Assembly (NCBI RefSeq): GCF_029633865.1
Contig: NC_079213.1
Coordinates: forward strand, 104,169,905 to 104,233,904
Direction: 5' to 3'
Length of the DNA: 64,000 bases
Source of the DNA: Lampris incognitus
Lineage: Eukaryota; Chordata; Actinopteri; Lampriformes; Lampridae
Positions 61,037-64,000 of this stretch are shown one piece after another (the first letter of the stretch is position 1; each line of letters opens with the position of its first letter). A program made the translations under genes and the position numbers. The notes beneath the pieces are model-generated. The model did not search any database and had not been told where the DNA came from. It worked only from the letters and a program-made list of their open reading frames with translations.

Positions 61037-64000
61037 TGTATCTTTCTGTAAGAACTAACGGTTCTAGAAAAGTCGCACCTGCACATGGCGGGACTCTTTG
61101 GTACTCACATGTTGAGTAATGCTCCGATAGGAGACCTACTGCGCTGATGAGAAAACATATTAACATGAATGTATTCAGATGGAATAATAACCCGAGTGGC
61201 TAGTTTAAAAATACCTGTTTTAAAATGCAAAACCTGAGCTTTGTCCCTAACACTGAACAATACACGTAAATACTGATATTTACAACCCCGTTATTATTCA
61301 TAAGTCATCAAATGAAGACCGCTGCTCTCTCATAATATCTTTATTGTGCCTGCAACAACAAGGGCGTAAACAAGGGAATCTAAACTATTTTCAGAAAAAA
61401 AAAATGTTGCCAGTAAGTGAGCGACCATGTCTTCCACTATACATACAGCATGTGTTCAGACCCTTAAACCGTCATGTGAAACTTAATAAAAAAGCCCTCT
61501 AAACAACTCCTGTTTTTTTTATTGCTTGTACTCTTAACATTGACTTAATGAAACAGTAGTGAAGTCCAAATCCGGAACAGATAGCCAACAGGTCTGCCTT
61601 TAAAGCCCAGCCGGCCAATCACCTCCCCCGAAATATTCAACAGCCACTTAGTACCCTCTTACGACTGCATATCAGGAATGCCAACACATAAACTGCTGCT
61701 GTGTTACTGCGTGCTGCTGTGCTGCGGGAAGCATATGGTTTGCGCTAAGCGCTATACGAATGTGATGACAGAGTGCTGCTGGAGGCAGCCAAGCCCTTAG
61801 ATGACTGCACATTTCTGGCCTGACTGGAGCCGGCTATATGACCTTACCTTTCCATGTATAAGACGGCTTAACTTTGCCTGGGAAGTACCACCCGGCACTT
61901 GATAACAGGCAGTGCCTTCATGCCAGGCGTATGGAAAAAAGAGTGACTGATGAAGAGAGATGTTAAGCCAGAGGCAAGGGTTTGCAATATGGTGCTCCTA
62001 AATAGGGAAATTACAATATTTTCTGTATGACTTGTAGGACAATGTTTCTTTGCAGATAGAGATCAAGATGTCAAACAGCGTATCATAGTTTGGTTTATGT
62101 CTTAATGTGAAACAGCTCATCTGGGTAACTAGTTGAGTGTGCGTATTTGAACCCTGTACCTGTGGTAAACGAATGGTTTGACCTTCAAGTTTACCTCTAC
62201 AGCATCAAGGAAGCATTGTCAAAGAGTGTAATGCCTTGTGTCTTCGCATCAATTTTGGATAAGCTAGCCATTAGCGAGCGTGGCTAATCCACGGGCTGGC
62301 ATGGCCCCAGCGTGTGGCCATATGTTCCTGCAGAGAGCGGCGTTCCCTTGGGAGCTGCTGTCAGCACAAACTCAGGAAACAGTTATACTGTTCATATTTT
62401 TACAAGCAGCCTCTATGTGCAGCTAAAGTGAATCATAAGCTAATCACTGCCAGCTGTCCCCGGCCCCCATATGCTCTCTCTCTGCTTTTTGGCTAACTCG
62501 CTACTCAGGCTCAAGGTATGATGGGAATCTTTCATAAGCTAGATAAATCTCTCCCCTGGTATTCATCTTCACTGATCATCCACTACTCCTTTTCTTTACT
62601 GACTTTTTCCCAGTCAGCCCACCCTGCCCTTTCCCTTTGCTTTGAGAGAGTGGTTTGACCTTTGAACTCTGATACACTAAAGGTAGAGTTGGGCGGATAT
62701 GAGAGTAAGTTTCAAAATGTCAAGTTGTACCTGAAAAAAGAAAAAAAGAGGACACGGGGTTGGGAGACTTCAAAGCTCATAAGACTCAGAAAGGGATTCT
62801 TGCTCGCTATCTGCTATGGGGGAGAGATTTGACTTAAACACACTGAGGCAGAGCTCAGGAAAAGTAAAGGTGAGAATACTGAGGTAAAACTTTCACAAGG
62901 CTTAAGGGGACATCGCCTCTCAGCAAGGTCAATAAGAGACTCTTTTCTTACTGGTGACACTATAGTGGACTCAGCTCGGCTACCAGGACTCCTACACCCC
63001 CTTCACCTGATTTTAAAGCACCGTGACTCAGTGAACATGACTAGGAGAGCCTTGGGAATGTTAACAAGATTCTGGGAACAAGATTTGATTCACCAAATGA
63101 AGTTCATGACTTGGCCTTGGCTTCACATCCCCTACAACAGATTGAGGGATCAGGAGTACATTCTGGCCTCAACGATCTTATGCTAGCCTCGAGCCACAAC
63201 AGTCCAGCCAAAATGACTTGAATTCCTGGAGCGCGCACAGGTATGCGGGCACGGGAGTCATCACTATTGAATTGCATAGATTATCCAGAGTTTCAGACCG
63301 TAACACTACTGAAAGTGATGCAATCTCGACATAATAGAGAGGAGCTACCCTTAATGTGCTGGCTCTTTGGAGAGATGAGGGGATGGAAAGAATCGGACAG
63401 AAGATTCATGAGCAGTTATGCTCTTCTCCTCGTTCGTCTTCCCTCACCTAACCCCTACTGTCCCTCCAGGGACCAAAGATCAGACCTTCTCCAACACGAG
63501 TTCCCTCTCCCTCCTCTGTCTCCACTCCTCCCCGTTTGTAGCGGACCATTAAGCCGCTCTGATGGATGGCAGAGGCGTCTCTGGCGCAGGTCAGTGGGAA
63601 CGTTTCTGGTTCTGGTTAGCGAGCTAAAGCCGCAGTAGAAGGATGGGTCACAGCATGCTGGCTAAAGTTAAGCTAAAGCTAAGCCAGCCCTGCGGGCCCC
63701 CTAGCATGAGCTGCACAGCCAGGGCCGGGGCTATTTTGGGGCCTTAGTAAATTCTCTGTTAGTCTCTGAAAGATAACTGTTCGAAGCATATGGGAGCTAT
63801 CCATAATCACTCAGTTTTTGTTTTTGTTTTTAGGAATTTTGACCGTAAAGTTGCCTCAATCTTTTGATCAGGCTAACAGTTTTTATAGACAGTTAATCGA
63901 AGGCCGTGTATCGTTAAAACCTAGGACCACAGATTTACTCACTGACTAACTGACTGCCATGACTGGTGGAGCCGCTGCCGCAGAATGTTTTTCTTTGACT
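61037..64000. other. No gene recognised to the window end
   Basis: Frames of up to 131 codons (63243-63638) show no domain, no plausible splice context and no codon pattern. Could be intron of the minus-strand gene at 57162-57721, or intergenic. Confidence 0.45.

Noticed and set aside
63243-63638. 131-codon frame near the window end
   Set aside because: No domain or splice support; tested as a possible upstream exon of the minus-strand gene, but it is on the opposite strand.

Overview
The window is vertebrate nuclear DNA, almost certainly from a teleost fish. The genes are split into many short exons with GT-AG introns. The intergenic and intronic space is filled with fish-type mobile DNA: Tc1-like elements, tRNA-derived SINEs, L2-type LINE tails, TTAA-flanked MITEs and long microsatellites. 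One gene (elovl8) belongs to a fatty-acid elongase family best known from fishes. No bacterial, organellar or viral features were seen, and no true tRNA, rRNA or CRISPR array.

Layout: (1) about 1-4.8 kb is gene-poor flank with repeats. (2) 4825-13065, minus strand: an ALK/LTK ligand gene (alkal1), whose conserved cysteine domain is spread over three tiny exons, with a 5' non-coding exon and TATA box near 13.5 kb. (3) About 13.6-15.2 kb: a divergent intergenic region containing a MITE and a good RFX X-box. (4) 15228-33291, plus strand: iqca1/drc11, a nexin-dynein regulatory complex AAA protein, 19 coding exons, 819 residues. Its introns hold a fold-back Tc1 element, a nested Tc1, SINEs and long microsatellites. 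(5) 33.6-36.4 kb: degenerate Tc1 and LINE pieces inserted into one another. (6) 36810-47473, plus: mutyh, the adenine DNA glycosylase, 15 coding exons, 527 residues, with a short upstream ORF whose stop overlaps the start codon. (7) 48.8-50.4 kb: a TIR transposon containing another MITE, which contains an L2 fragment. (8) 50885-55718, plus: elovl8, 7 coding exons, 264 residues. (9) 57162-57721, minus: the last two coding exons of an unidentified gene, convergent with elovl8, whose 5' part is not recognisable here. (10) 57.7-64 kb: presumed intron or intergenic DNA with very long CT/GA tracts and SINEs.

The genes are a secreted signalling ligand, an axonemal protein, a base-excision repair enzyme and an ER lipid elongase. 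They do not form one pathway; the shared theme is gene order and mobile-element load. Exon structures were assembled by eye from reading frames, splice-site dinucleotides and phase. All four complete gene models keep phase through every junction and have no internal stop. Family names rest on recognised motifs, not on a database search.
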